From positions 193,805,439 to 193,869,438 of the forward strand of contig NC_050100.1 of NCBI RefSeq assembly GCF_902167145.1: 64,000 nt of DNA. Reading direction: 5' to 3'. This document shows, piece by piece, positions 1 to 10,747 of the stretch. Numbering within the stretch: the first letter of the stretch is position 1; each line of letters begins with the position of its first letter. Under the pieces are notes generated by a model. It was not told where the DNA came from. It ran no database searches and saw nothing but the letters and a program-made list of their open reading frames with translations. Source of the DNA: Zea mays (lineage: Eukaryota; Streptophyta; Magnoliopsida; Poales; Poaceae). The translations under genes were made by a program, and so were the position numbers.

Positions 1-428
1 TGACTTTCCTTGGTGATCTGTGAGAAGGACTATCTTGTTTGCGCAACCGATGATACCTTTGTGCTTGGTCAACCAATCCATCCCTAAGATCACATCAATC
101 CCTTGGGATGGCAAGACGGTTAAGTCTGCCAAGAACACTACCCCACTTAAAAGGATTCTGACTTGGGAGCATTTGTGCTGGCATAGAAGGTCTGACCCTA
201 GGGTTCGGGTGACCAAGGGAATCTCTAGAGGGGTAGAGGGAATACCATGCTTTTCCACAAAACTAGACAACTAGTGGCTATAAAAGAATGGGATGCTCCT
301 GATTCAAAAAGTATAGTAGCAGGAGTAAATTCAATAAGGAACTCACCGAGCACTACTCCTGGAGCTTGCTGAGCCTCCTGAGCATCGACGTGATTTACTC
401 GAGCCCTTCCTTGATACGGGGTCTTGTT
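1..428 (-). pseudogene. pol: Start of pol: retropepsin (aspartic protease) fragment
   Basis: The minus-strand translation runs from a GEFLIEFTPATILF stretch through ESGASHSFIAT to VILGMDWLTKHKGIIGCANK, the order seen in plant Ty3/Gypsy proteases. In this family the catalytic triad is DSGA; here the codon at 303-305 reads GAA (Glu), so the catalytic Asp appears lost. There is also a reading-frame slip near 265-275, after SCLV. The sequence continues past base 1. It follows gag after a stop codon at 429-431. It is most likely an inactive remnant. Confidence 0.7.
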
Positions 429-1504
429 CTACTGGCTGAAGGAGGAGGGCGCCTTGGGGGCGGATGTTGAGGTATTCTTAGGGCCATTCACTGAGTTGGA
501 GTAGGCAGGTCCTGATGGCTTCAACTGGGGACAGTTGTTCTTGAAGTGACTGGGATCTCCACAGTGCCAACACGCATTCGTCGGTGGTTGGTTTCTTGCA
601 ACTGAGGGGCATGAAAGGAGCTCTGACTCTGCTGACTGAACCATGACGGGGTGGGTCCAGCTGGTCTACTGAAGCTTGGTCCCTTGGGTGGGAATCCAAA
701 GGATCGAGTTCTCTGGTGCCGATCTTGCTGTTGAGCTCGGAGGACTTGGAATTTCCTCTTAAGATGGCCTTTTTCTTCTTCCTTTGCCCTTTCCACTTGC
801 ATGGCTTTGTTGGAGAGGTGCGAGAAACTGAGGAAGTCTTGGCTGGCCAGGATGGTCTTGAGTTCTGGTCTGAGCCCCTTTAGGAAGCGGGCCATCTTCT
901 TGACTTCGGTGCTGACGTCATCCGGCACGTAGCGGGCCAACTCCGTGAACTTGTGCACATATTCACTGACAGATCTTCTGTCTTGAGTCAGTTCCTGGAA
1001 TTCATCTTGCTTGAGCTGAACGATCCCTTGGGGCACATGGTGCTCCCGGAAGGCTGTTTCAAACTCTGCCCAGGTAGCATCTCTGATGGTGACATTGAAG
1101 GTATCCCACCAAGCTAAGGCCATTCCGGAAAGTTGATGAGTTGCCAGTTGAACACGCTGATTTTTTGGGCATCCGATGGCTTCCTGCTTTCTTGTAATCG
1201 TGCGCAGCCAATCGTCAGCATCGAGGGGATTGCTAGATCCGGCAAACGTGGGAGGCTTGAGCCTCAGGAAATCTCCCATCCTGTCTTGTGGTCTTCCACC
1301 ATTCGGACGTTGATTTTCCAGACTTCGAGTGAGGACCTCGATGAGTCGGGTTTGGTTGGCTAGAACTTGGGCTAGATCTAAGGGTAGTTCTGGAGGTGCG
1401 GGGAGGTGGGTCTCACTTTCCTCTCTAGCGGCTTCCCTTTCAGCTCTCAGTGGAAACCCTGCTCCAATCCTGGAGGCGGTAGGCGTGGTTTTATCCGAAG
1501 CCAT
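429..1504 (-). pseudogene. gag: gag polyprotein of the Tekay-like element, frameshifted
   Basis: The first plausible start is the ATG at 1504 (MASDKTTPTASRIG). Residues about 80-250 form a retrotransposon gag domain: DFLRLKPPTFAGSSNPLDADDWLR, then WWDTF, then FREHHVPQGIVQLKQDEF and SVSEYVHKFTELARY. This domain builds the virus-like particle. A one-base frame slip near base 600 separates it from its nucleic-acid-binding zinc knuckle, CWHCGDPSHFKNNCP (CX2CX4HX4C), which is read in the next frame and ends at a stop at 429-431. The frame slip means no functional Gag is expected. Confidence 0.8.
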
Positions 1505-1814
1505 CTGCCAGGGGGAGATAATCACTATTATGCACATGCCAATTGTTTTCAACCAAGTTATTTTATTCATTACACCAATACATTACAAGCATATGGCTAC
1601 TACAAGTTGTACTACACGCGAGCGTTCTCAGAGGTACTCCCGAACTCTTTTTCTAAGGTGTCCCCAAAATCCTTGAGAAGGTCATCAAGGCTAGCTAGGG
1701 ACATATCCTCGATGTCGGACAAATTCTCTATCCTGGCGGGAGTTGGTGCCGGAGGGGCCTTCGTCCTTCACTCAGCTTGGCCTCCTTGGTTCTTGGTCTT
1801 CTTTTGGATTTTCT

Positions 1815-2465
1815 TCATGGGGCAAGCTTCTTCAGCTTCTTATCATAATCCATCTTTAGGGTTCGGTAGGCTTCACGGGTGTTGGCCTCCTCGCCTTCTG
1901 CTATGTCGAGACACTCTTGGAGGGATGCCTTCTCCTTCTTAAGTTCCTTGATTTGCTGCTCCAAGCTTTCCACCCGGGAGTTTAGGTGGGTACAGTGGGA
2001 GGAGAGATCATCGTAGTGGTTATCGAGAGTGTGGAGGTATCCGGCCATGTAGACAATGGTGGGGTCATCCTCGGTGGGGTCTCTCCCTTACAGGGCCTGA
2101 AGTCTTTTCCTCCAGGTGGGGGCATTTTTGTTGCTAGGTGGAAAGTAACGAAGTGGGGTTTCAAAGATCTCTCTGCTGTAGTTTTGGCATAGCTGTTTAA
2201 GGGCTTTTCGGGCAACACTTTGGCAAGTGTCTGGGAAGCGGTGCCCGATGAAGGTGACTTGGAAGGGAGGGTGGTTTGGGTAGCTTCGGCTTTCTCCCAG
2301 GTAGACCGCCATAGAGCACTTCTCTATTCCATTTTCGTGATATTCCTTCCAGACATATTCGGGCTTCTTGCGGATCCCCATGCGTAGTCCGCAACTCCGT
2401 AGAAGGTGAGGAAATCCTTCCTCCTCTGAGCAGTAGGATGTCCTAATGACCCAAGCGCCTTCCAT
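1815..2465 (-). pseudogene. Leader ORF upstream of gag, one in-frame stop
   Basis: A protein of about 216 codons lies between the primer-binding site and gag. It begins MEGAWVIRTSYCSEEEGF and ends in a coiled coil rich in Glu, Lys and Leu (LEQQIKELKKEKASLQ and following). Only one defect is visible: a TAA at 2088-2090, after RLQAL. The frame continues open on both sides of it, so a single CAA-to-TAA change would explain the break. I do not know its function. Extra ORFs before gag are known in some plant Gypsy lineages. The globular N-terminus plus coiled-coil C-terminus suggests a protein that self-associates. Confidence 0.55.
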
Positions 2466-2592
2466 CTGGTAGGAGAAAAGAAGGGTCTGTTAATATCGGG
2501 GAAAGGAGAGAAGGTGTTTCTTGGGGGTAAGAGGTGTTTTCTTGTTAAGGCAACTTTTAAGGTCAGGGTTGCGGTCTACGGCCAGTCCTATA

Positions 2593-2605
2593 GGCTCTGA
2601 TACCA
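2593..2605 (-). promoter_or_regulatory. Primer-binding site, initiator-Met tRNA type
   Basis: The minus strand reads TGGTATCAGAGCC, complementary to the 3' end of plant initiator methionine tRNA, two bases inside the LTR boundary at 2608. It primes minus-strand DNA synthesis and fixes the element's orientation. Confidence 0.85.
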
Positions 2606-2607
2606 CC

Positions 2608-5409
2608 TGAAGCGTCCCGATCCTTTGGGACTCAAATGTGATACAATTACTAGTCCTAGGAGGCTAGTAACCACATTCCTTACTTCAAATAGTACAAAGT
2701 CTGAGTAAATGTTATTACAATACCGGGGTACAAGCTCGAGAGTGAGCCAGAATTATAAAACGCAGTGGAAGATAAACTAGCCCAGGCCACAGGCAGAACT
2801 GGGTGAAGACACAGCCCTCTCAATCAAGCATAGCAGAAAAGAAGTCTCCAGCTGCTGAAAAACATAAATAAATCTGGGTGAATACACTAGGTATTCCGCA
2901 AGCCCACCCGGCTCCTGTAAAGAGAAAGAGACCTATATCATACATGCTTCATATGGTGGAGTTGAAGTCACTCTTCTTTTTCTCATAGAAAGGCAGTACT
3001 TGTTCTTAGGGTTTTCCCGAAACAATAGAAATAACACTTGCTTAACCACCACAGAGCTTCCCGCTCCCGTGGCACCATTTTCTTTTCCAGAGACACACTT
3101 ACACACACACATATTTCCCTGTTTCCTGTTGTTGTAGAAACAGTAATTGTCATACCACACCAGACTCTTCCATACCAGTGGACACAGACTATTCGAATAG
3201 GTTTAAACTCTGCGCAGAGGGGTACACTTTACCCACTAGTCTGGCTCTGCGATCTCATGACCAATGAGATCCGAATCTGAATCTCTTTCCTTCCTCGCAC
3301 GTCCTAACCTTAACGGTTATACCGGAAGGAGTCAGGCCACCGCCATGTCCAAACCGGACAAAACTTCCCCCTCCTTATCCTCCCGATGCTCCCCAGCCTT
3401 CATAACCCTGGGGTTGGACCGTACGAGTTCAGATCGAGTGACTGCCCACACAGCCTCGAGTGGTTGTACTTATCATGAGTACAGGTAGCGAAAGATGACA
3501 AACCGGTCCTTATATGATGGGACAATCCTTCTGCTCATGCCTAAACCAGCTGAGCCATCACCTTAGGCCCTCCCCTAAACCAGGGAGTCCCTGATCATCC
3601 CACTCACCAGGTGATGAGGGTTAATACCCTTCATCGCACACTTTTGAAAACATCGTTGGTTACCAGCTTTTCCCATCCCATATCTTGTGATCAAAAGGTA
3701 TTTGTTAATGCGGGCTCTCTCATGCTCACCATGCAATTAGATTCCATCCCTTAGTCCCGGCTTAGGTAGTGGTAGAGAGAATAGGTAAATTATGCATCAA
3801 GGGAAGGATGGACTTGCCTTCGTCGAAGCTTTCCTGGCACAAAAGATTTATCCCGAAGGGGTCGGGTTCCTGCCCTTCTTCTGGAGCTACAAATTCTGGA
3901 GGATCGGATCCCTCTTCTGCTAACAAACACAGATAAGAACAATACATCAATCATGGTGACTTTAGTGGGGTGTGCCATTTCTTATTTCTAATTATTTTTG
4001 TGCCCTATAATTTATTTAAACTATTTTTGGTGCATAAAATATCAGCATATAATTATATATAGGAAAATGAGAAAAAGAAATGGGAAAAGTAAAAGAAAAG
4101 GGAATTCCTGTTTGCTGGGCCGAGAGGGAGATTTTGGCCCACCCGGGCGCGAGCGCGCGCGCGGGGGCGCGGCAGGCAGCCCACGCGGCCCATCAGCGGA
4201 GGAGACAGCGGGGAACGGTGCCATGGCGCGGGCCCACACGTCAGCGAGAGGAGGGGGTTAACGGCGCGGAGCGGACGACAGAGGGGGGAGGTCGACCGGA
4301 GCCCGACCGCCGGTGAAATCCCGTGGCGGTTCTCCGCTGTGGGTCCGGTTCTGTGGCGAGGGAGCGGTGGCGAGGCAAGGGCGGGGGTAGGGGATCATAG
4401 GGGTGGGGTCAATTTGACCGGCGGGGACCTAGGGTGGCCGGTCCACGGCGCGGTGGCGGGTGCTCGCGGCGGTGAGGTCGCCGGCGAGGCAGCCGAGCGC
4501 AATAGGAGGTGGGGAGAGGTGCCTTGTGATCGTGAGTGTGTGGCGGAGCTCAAGCACCAAAGTAATTCGACCGAAAGCTACCAGAGAGGCGAGAACGAAG
4601 CTCACCGGAGTGAAGGGGGAACGCGGCGGCGCTAGCTCAATTGGGCTCGGGGAGGAGTGGAGGAGATGGCCAGGGCTGGTGTGGAGGAAACGGAGCTCGG
4701 GCGGTCCCTTTTATAGGCGCCCGGGAGGGGGAAGGAAGGGAGGGGACGGCGAGCGCCGACGAGCTTGCCATGATGGCGGGGATGGAGCAAACGGCGACGA
4801 GATGGCTCGGGCAGGCGAGGGTTGAGGGGACGGCTTGGGTACAGTGGCGGGGTGGTCGCTGAGGCCGGTGCGAGCGTTAATGGCAAAGCGACGGGGCGAG
4901 AGGTGGTCGACGGCGAACGCGCCGGTGATGGCATGGGCAGGACGATGGTCCTGACAGGCGGGCCCGGGCTACCAGTGGGAGAGCGGCGCGAGAGGGAGAT
5001 GGGTGGAGCCGCTTACAGGTGGGGCCAGGCTGTCAGGCGCGGCGCGGGCGCGCGCATCTTGGCCGCTTGGGCCGTGGGAGGAGAGGGGGGAGAGAAGCGG
5101 GCGCGGCGCGGTTTGGGCCGATAACGGCCCAGCCGAGGGGAGAAGGGTTTTTCCTTTTTCTTTTTTTGTTTTCTATTTCACTTTTCCATTTTATATTTTT
5201 ATTTCTTTTTATTTCCTTTTCTTTTGAACCAACAATTTGCTAAATAATCTTAAGTGTTGAGAATAATCTATGTGAGGTGTTCCTAACAATCCAAGTGTAT
5301 GCATATGATGAGATGACCTAAGGATGGAGTTTAGGGAGAAAATAGAAATAAGGGGGGGTTTAGGAGATTAGGGTTCCAAACCTTGGGTTGAGATTTTTGG
5401 GATGTTACA
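2608..5409 (-). repeat. 5' LTR of the Tekay-like element (2802 bp)
   Basis: On the minus strand it begins TGTAACATCCC (5409) and ends GACGCTTCA (2608), so it has the TG...CA termini of an intact LTR, and it abuts the primer-binding site. A GC-rich block (about 4100-5150) surrounds a TATA box, and the AT-richer rest follows downstream. The long open frames in the GC-rich block are composition artefacts. Its layout resembles the LTRs at 34.6-43.2 kb, so these probably belong to one clade. Confidence 0.8.
4708..4715 (-). promoter_or_regulatory. TATA box of the Tekay-like LTR
   Basis: The minus strand reads TATAAAAG within a GC-rich context (GCGCCTATAAAAGGGACC). This is the only good TATA box in the LTR and probably positions the U3/R boundary a few tens of bases downstream. 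Confidence 0.55.
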
Positions 5410-5414
5410 TCCCT

Positions 5415-8003
5415 CTTCCGCCATTTCTTCGTGCTGGTGAAGTCTGGGAAGGCTAAGGACCACCTTGGCGCCTACTACTTCCAGACAAGGTCGGATTCAG
5501 CCGTGGCCTACATCCCCACCCTTGGCGACGCAAGGTGGGAGAACTGGTGCGGCGACTGGGTGATCGCCAGCGCGGAGGCCAACGACCGCCTCGCCCTGTC
5601 GAGCAACGGGCCAAGACTCGACCGGAAGCAGTGGAGGGCCAAGCCATCCTGGCGCCGGAGTTTCAACTCGTACTGGACAGGATCAAGAGCTTGGCGGCGG
5701 GCCGCCTGACGTCGATGCACGTGGTCGGAGACTTCTTGAAGCGCCGCATCGCGCCGCTGCAGCAGAGGGCGCGCCTGTGCTGCTGGTTCACCGGCTCAAA
5801 CGACATCGGTCAGATCCAGCGCGTGCCGGGGACCGACCTGACCTGGGACAAGCTGGAAGTCCTGGTGAAGGGGATTACCGGTGAGTCCTTCATTCCTAAG
5901 TCCCTAATCCTCCCCCAGGGCATCTCTACGCTCTGCGACGATCCAGGGCTGAGGACGGCGATCTTGGCCACGCTGTCGACCCTCGACGAGAGCAGTGTGG
6001 CGGTTCGCCAGACCGGCGGCCGGGACCCTCAACGCGGGATCCGGATCTTCGATGCGTTGGCTAGAGGCCCCCAGACTGTCGGTGTGGCTCCCGGCACCCC
6101 CGTCGCGGCCCCCGCCCCTTGGACAAGGGCTAAGGGGCTGCAGGCAGTTCTTCCTTCCCGGGAGGCACTAGGGGGTCAGAGGAAGAGAGGCGGCGCCGAC
6201 TGCGCCGCACCGACGGGTCATTCATCTCGGACCCCCCCCAGAAGTGTCAGCGGACTGCTGGTGGGGCCGAGGAAGCTGGCTCCTAGGCCCAGGCCACGCA
6301 GAGGCGCGTCAGTCCGCCGCCACCACCACCATCGGGTCCGCCGCCACCACAACACCACCGCCATCGGTCCCGCCGCCGACAACAGCACTTGGGGATGATC
6401 TCCCCTAGGGGCACCAGCAGCAGCAATAATAGCAGCAGCAACAACAGCAGCAGAAGCAGCGGTTGCCCCGCTTCCAGGGTTGCTGGAAGGTCCAGGGCCC
6501 CAAGTGAGTGGAGCCCCTTTCTTTTTGATTAGTCTACTTATCATGCTAACAGGTCTTAACTCATCCTTTGCTTGTTAGGGCTTCCTCCCCCTCTGCTCCT
6601 AAGGTTGTGCCTCCCCCGCCCCCGGCTGTTGCTGCCAAGACAGCGCCACCGGACCCCCAGGCTCCCGCTGGGGGTCCGGCAGCAGCGGCACCAACGCCAA
6701 GCGGTGCCACAGCGGTGGAGGGGGTCCCCACTGCTTCGACGACTGCCACAGCCTCAACGATGGCAATGCCGTCGAATACACCGTCGGCAGCAGCAGAGGA
6801 GGCTCCAGCTGCGCCCGCCCCCGCCATCGAGTCGACGCGGGGGGTGCGTCCAGCTCCATCCCGCCACCCACTCCGGAGGAGACGGAGGTGATTTTTGGGC
6901 GGCGGCTCCGGTCTGGAGCCGAGCCAGAAACGGCGCTGGTTCCCCTCCCCCGAGTGTTGTCTCGCGCCCATCAGGCTCTTCATGAGACTGAGGCGGCGAT
7001 CCTGCGGGAGTGGGAGGCGCTCAAGGCCGAACACCAGCGCATCAGCGACTGGCGTACCCAGTTGGAGGAGCACACCAAGGCAGCATCCCGCCAGTTCGCC
7101 TTCGAGCGGTTCGAGCTTGAGCGGGACCGCAAGGACTACAAGAAGGACCTCCAAAAGGTGTACGCCCGGGAGCTGGAGGTGGCACGGAAGGAGAAGAGGC
7201 TGGTCAAGAAGGAGAAGCATTTGAACCAGAGGGAGGAGGTCGTCACAGAGCTCCAGGCCAAGCTGAATGCCTTCAACCAAATCCTGGAGGAGCAGCGGGT
7301 CCAGCAGACCGCGATTGTGGAGAGCCTGCAAAGGCTGCAACAGGAGCTGGATGACAAGGCTAGCAGCATTGCCCTAGCCGAGGAGAACCTCAAGGAGAAG
7401 GATGCTTCCCTAGATAAGAGGGCGACTGATCTCGCCTGATGGGAGAAGGACCTCGCCTTCAGGGAGGAAATGTTTGAAAGGCGAGAGAAGTTGCTGGCCG
7501 TTCATGAGCTCGAGGCGGAGGAGAAGGAGTGGGCGCTGGAGGAGCGGGTCCACCAGTTCGAGGCGGCGCAGACGACACAGGCAGCACCGGGCCCCCAGGC
7601 GGTGGAGGCGATGCAGAAGACACTTGAAGATCTTTAGGCGGAGCATCGCGCCGGGGTCCAGCGCATCACCGCATGGGCCGGCGAGGCAAGTACGGCTCTG
7701 GTGCCGCTAGGGATGAGTCCCATCCCGGTGTCGCAGCTGCCGACGTCCATCTCCGCCGCGCTCCCGATGCTGGACTCCACCGCTGACCGCCTTCAACGCC
7801 TGGACCAGGTCCTTGACGCCCGCCTGGAGGCCGAGGGTGGCAGGCTCTACCAGGCGGTGATTGAGTACATCTTGACGTGCTTCCAGAGCCACGACCCGGC
7901 CATCTCCTTGGAGCTGGTGATTGCTGGTCCGGTGGCCGACACCGAAGACGCCGCTCGGGAGGGCGTACAAGATACTGTGGAGGTGGTGGCCGAGCGCTTC
8001 TAG
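5415..8003 (+). pseudogene. Antisense extra ORF of the Tat element ('putative gypsy type transposon' protein family)
   Basis: Read on the plus strand, opposite to the element's gag and pol. The first part (5431-6398) carries DHLGAYYFQTRSDS, WENWCGDWVIASAEANDRL, APEFQLVLDRIKSLAAGRL and LCCWF, which I recognise as the plant domain named Transposase_28 or 'putative gypsy type transposon'. A Pro/Ala-rich linker follows, then a coiled coil of about 180 residues (6888-7439) and a helical tail to 8003. Defects: frame slips near 5645 and 6865, TGA at 6396 and 7437, TAG at 7635. A GT-AG intron is likely at 6504-6578. The N-terminus is cut off by the Tekay-like LTR. The molecular function is unknown; despite the family name no transposase motif is visible. 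Confidence 0.7.
6504..6578 (+). other. Candidate spliceosomal intron in the antisense ORF
   Basis: The donor reads CCAA|GTGAGT, a branch-like TGCTAAC lies at 6544-6550, and the acceptor reads TTGTTAG|GG. It is 75 bp, short but normal for a plant intron, and it separates the N-terminal domain from the Pro/Ala-rich linker. The exon phases do not join perfectly in the present sequence, which may reflect the other frame slips in this pseudogene. Confidence 0.5.
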
Positions 8004-8427
8004 CGGGATCCTGCCGATGATTAGTAGCTAGATCTGCAGAAACAGGGCAAGGGTTCCACTGGGGTGCGGCTTGTAATGTTTTCTAGTTTTGTAAGATACT
8101 TTTGGGAAGTATTAATCTAACAGTGATAGAACTTATATGTATGCTATTTGTCTTTGTTGTGTGCGTCGTTACCAACTTCTCCTTGGTACTTGGCTCCCCT
8201 GGGATGTAGGCTCGACGTGTCGAGGCTGGATGCCAGTACACATTAAGAAAGAATTGGTGACCTGGCCCCTAGGAGGTAGTCTTGACTGGGACCTGGACCT
8301 GCACACAGCCTTGGCTAGGAAGCTTTAGTAGTGCACCCATAGGACCCACTAACCGGTATCTTTTATCCTTTGATTCACACAACAGGGCCTGCAGGATTTA
8401 GACCGGGAAGCCAATCCGTGTGTCCAG

Positions 8428-8738
8428 ACCCCCTAGATCACAGCTCCAAATACTAGGGCACCCGTCGCAGAGTGGTGGAGCGTGTAGGCTTAGGGTACGG
8501 GACCAGGCTAAGCGGCTACACAGCTCCGGACCACCCCAGGGGACGTGTGTCCGTACTCTAGAACCGGACCCCAGGTTGCTAGACCCATAGGACTATAGTT
8601 CCAAATACTAGGGTACCCGTCACAGAGTGGTGGAGCGTGCAGGCTTAGGGTACGGAACCAAGCTAAACGGCTACACAGCTCCGGACCACCCTAGGAGACA
8701 AGTACCCGTTCTCTAGAACTAGCCCCCAGGCTGCCGGA
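8428..8738. repeat. Two-copy tandem repeat, 155 bp period
   Basis: The block around CCAAATACTAGGG...CACAGCTCCGGACCACCC occurs at about 8428-8582 and again at 8583-8738 with scattered substitutions. It lies in the non-coding 3' region of the Tat element. On either side, 8004-8427 and 8739-9018 hold no gene that I can see. Confidence 0.75.
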
Positions 8739-9319
8739 CCCCCCCTACCGAGGGATCCCAAACTGCAATCCTGGATACTCAATTCAGATGTCATTATACC
8801 AGCAAGGGTGGGAACTGTATGAGTGGGTTAGATAAAAATGATACTCGTAAATTGAAGCAAAAATAAGACCATCACAAAAACAAATCTGGGGGTGAATCTT
8901 TTCTTTATAACTTGATAATCGTGAGTGTAGGCCAACAGACCGGGTTTATGAGGGCGGACCTCACCGGGCTGGCGTACATATATGCGCAACTTAGTTACAA
9001 AGGAAGAAAGCTGAATCCTGTCGGCGTTCCGAGACCGGGGGGTCCCTGAGCCGACGAGTGAATGTCGCCGTGTGCCCCAGCCCAGATGGGTCGAGCGCGA
9101 GGGCGAGCGCGAAGGGGGGAGAGCGAGGCGGCCGGAGACCAGCGTGAGAGAGGTGGGAATCCCGCGGCCTTCGTGTTCGTCCCGCGCCCAGGTCGGGTGC
9201 GCTTGCAGTAGGGGGTTACAAGCGTCCACGCGGGAGAGGGAGCGAGCGGCTTCAAGCGAGCGCGTGTCTCGTCCTCGTCCCCGCGCGGCCAACCCTCTCT
9301 AAGAGGGCCCTGGTCCTCC

Positions 9320-9327
9320 CTTTTATA
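9320..9327 (-). promoter_or_regulatory. TATA box of the second Gypsy LTR
   Basis: The minus strand reads TATAAAAG (GCGCCTATAAAAGGGAGG), the same core as in several other LTRs of the window. Confidence 0.5.
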
Positions 9328-9889
9328 GGCGCAAGGAGAGGATCCAGGTGTACAATGGGGGGTGTAGCAGAGTGCTACGTGTCTAGCGGAGGAGAGCTAG
9401 CGCCCTAAGTACATGCCGTTGTGGCAGCCGGAGAGATTTTGGCACCCAGCTGGTGTGATGTCGTGGCCATCGGAGGAGCGATGGAGCCTGGCGGAGGGAT
9501 AGCTGTCGGAGCGGTTGAATCCTTGCTGACGTCCTCTTGCTTCCGTAAGGGGGCTGAGAGCCGCCGTCGTCACAGAGTATGTAGGGCACCATCATTGCCT
9601 ATCTGGCGGGGCGAGCCAGATGGGACGCCGGTCTTGTTCCCTGCGGCCCGAGTCAGCTCGGGGTAGGGTGATGATGGCGCCTCCTGTTGACGTGGCTGGT
9701 CTACGCCCTAGGTTGGGCGATGTGGAAGCTCCTCCGAAGCCGAGGTCGAGTCTGTCTTCCGTGGCCGAGGTCGGGTCCGAGCCCCAGGTTCGGGCGAGGC
9801 GGAGATCGCCGGCTGGTGCTGGGGCGGAGTCCGAACCCTAGGGTCGGGCGAAGCGGAGTTCGTCGTCTTCTGGGGCCGAGCCCAAGTCC

Positions 9890-10240
9890 GAGCCCTGGGT
9901 CGGGCGAGGCGGAGATCGTCGTCTTCTGGGACTTAGCCCGAGTCCGAGCCCTGGGTCAGGCGAGGCGGAGGTCGTCGTCTTCTGGGACTTAGCCCGAGTC
10001 CGAGCCCTGGGTCGGGCGGAGTTCGCCGTCTTCCGGGACTTAGCCCGAGTCCGAGCCCTGGGTCGGGCGGAGTTCGCCGTCTTCCGGGTCTTAGCCCGAG
10101 TCCGAGCCCTGGGTCGGGTGGAGTTCGCCGTCTTCCGGGACTTAGCCCGAGTCCGAGCCCTGGGTCGGGCGGAGTTCGCCGTCTTCCGGGACTTAGCCCG
10201 AGTCCGAGCCCTGGGTCGGGCGGAGCGGAGCTTCCTATGG
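9890..10240. repeat. 51-56 bp tandem array in LTR U3
   Basis: The unit contains TTAGCCCGAGTCCGAGCCCT and GGTCGGGCGGAGTTCGCCGT. Its TTAGCCC core recurs near 9932, 9988, 10039, 10090, 10141 and 10192, giving one 56-bp and then 51-bp spacings. More diverged copies start near 9760. The units are adjacent without unique spacers. Such arrays in U3 often mark promoter or enhancer repeats. Confidence 0.85.
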
Positions 10241-10731
10241 TGCCTTTGGCCGGGCCTGACTGCCTGTCAGTCTCACTCTGTCAAGTGGCACCGTAGTCGG
10301 AGTGGCACAGGCGGCGCTGTCCTTCTGTCAGGCCGGTCAGTGGAGCAGCGAAGTGACGGCGGTCACTTCGGCTCTGCCGGCTGGGGGGCGCACGTCAGGA
10401 TAAAGGTGTCAGGCCACCTTTGCATTAAATGCTCCTGCGACTTGGTCGGTCGGTGCAGCGATTTGGTCAGGGTTGCTTCTTAGCGAAGACAGGACCTCGG
10501 GCGAGCCGGAAATATGTTCGCCACTGAAGGGGGACCTCGGGCGAGACGGAAATCCTCCGGGGTCGGCTGCCCTTGTCCGAGGCTAGGCTCGGGCGAGACG
10601 TGATCGAGTCCCTCGAATGGACTGATCCCTGACTTATTCGCACCCATCAGGCCTTTGCAGCTTTGTGCTGATGGGGGTTACCAGCTGAGAATTAGGAGCC
10701 TTGAGGGTACCCCTAATTATGGTCCCCGACA

Positions 10732-10747
10732 GTAGCCCCCGAGCCTC
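10732..10747 (-). promoter_or_regulatory. Polypurine tract of the second Gypsy element
   Basis: The minus strand reads GAGGCTCGGGGGCTAC directly before the LTR start TGTCGGGG. This is the position and composition expected for the plus-strand primer site. Confidence 0.55.

Larger units (their letters stand above)
1..5409 (-). mobile_element. Tekay/Del-like Ty3/Gypsy retrotransposon, 5' half, cut by window edge
   Basis: Read on the minus strand the order is 5' LTR (2608-5409), primer-binding site, leader ORF, gag with a CCHC knuckle, then the start of an aspartic protease. The rest of pol and the 3' LTR lie before base 1. The 2.8 kb LTR, the initiator-Met tRNA primer site and the gag block around LKPPTFAGSSNPLDADDWLR are typical of the chromovirus Tekay/Del clade; the chromodomain that would confirm this is outside the window. 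The LTR ends in TG...CA. The flanking 5 bp on the right (5410-5414, TCCCT) is the expected target-site duplication, but its partner cannot be seen. The element interrupts the antisense ORF of the Tat-type element to its right, so it is the younger of the two. Confidence 0.85.
9019..10731 (-). repeat. LTR of the second Gypsy element (1713 bp)
   Basis: Its ends are TG...CA with a TGTCGG terminal motif on both strands. A TATA box lies at 9320-9327 on the minus strand, followed by a GC-rich leader. The U3 part (9890-10240) contains a 51-bp tandem array. The purine-rich GGCTCGGGGGCTAC directly before position 10731 on the minus strand marks this as the 3' LTR. Confidence 0.75.

Noticed and set aside
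4000..5243. Several overlapping 70-120 codon frames on both strands
   Set aside because: They lie in the GC-rich part of an LTR, have no domain and overlap in many frames; composition effect.
9760..10240. Regular repeats resembling a CRISPR array
   Set aside because: Units are directly adjacent without unique spacers, there are no cas genes, and the context is a plant LTR.
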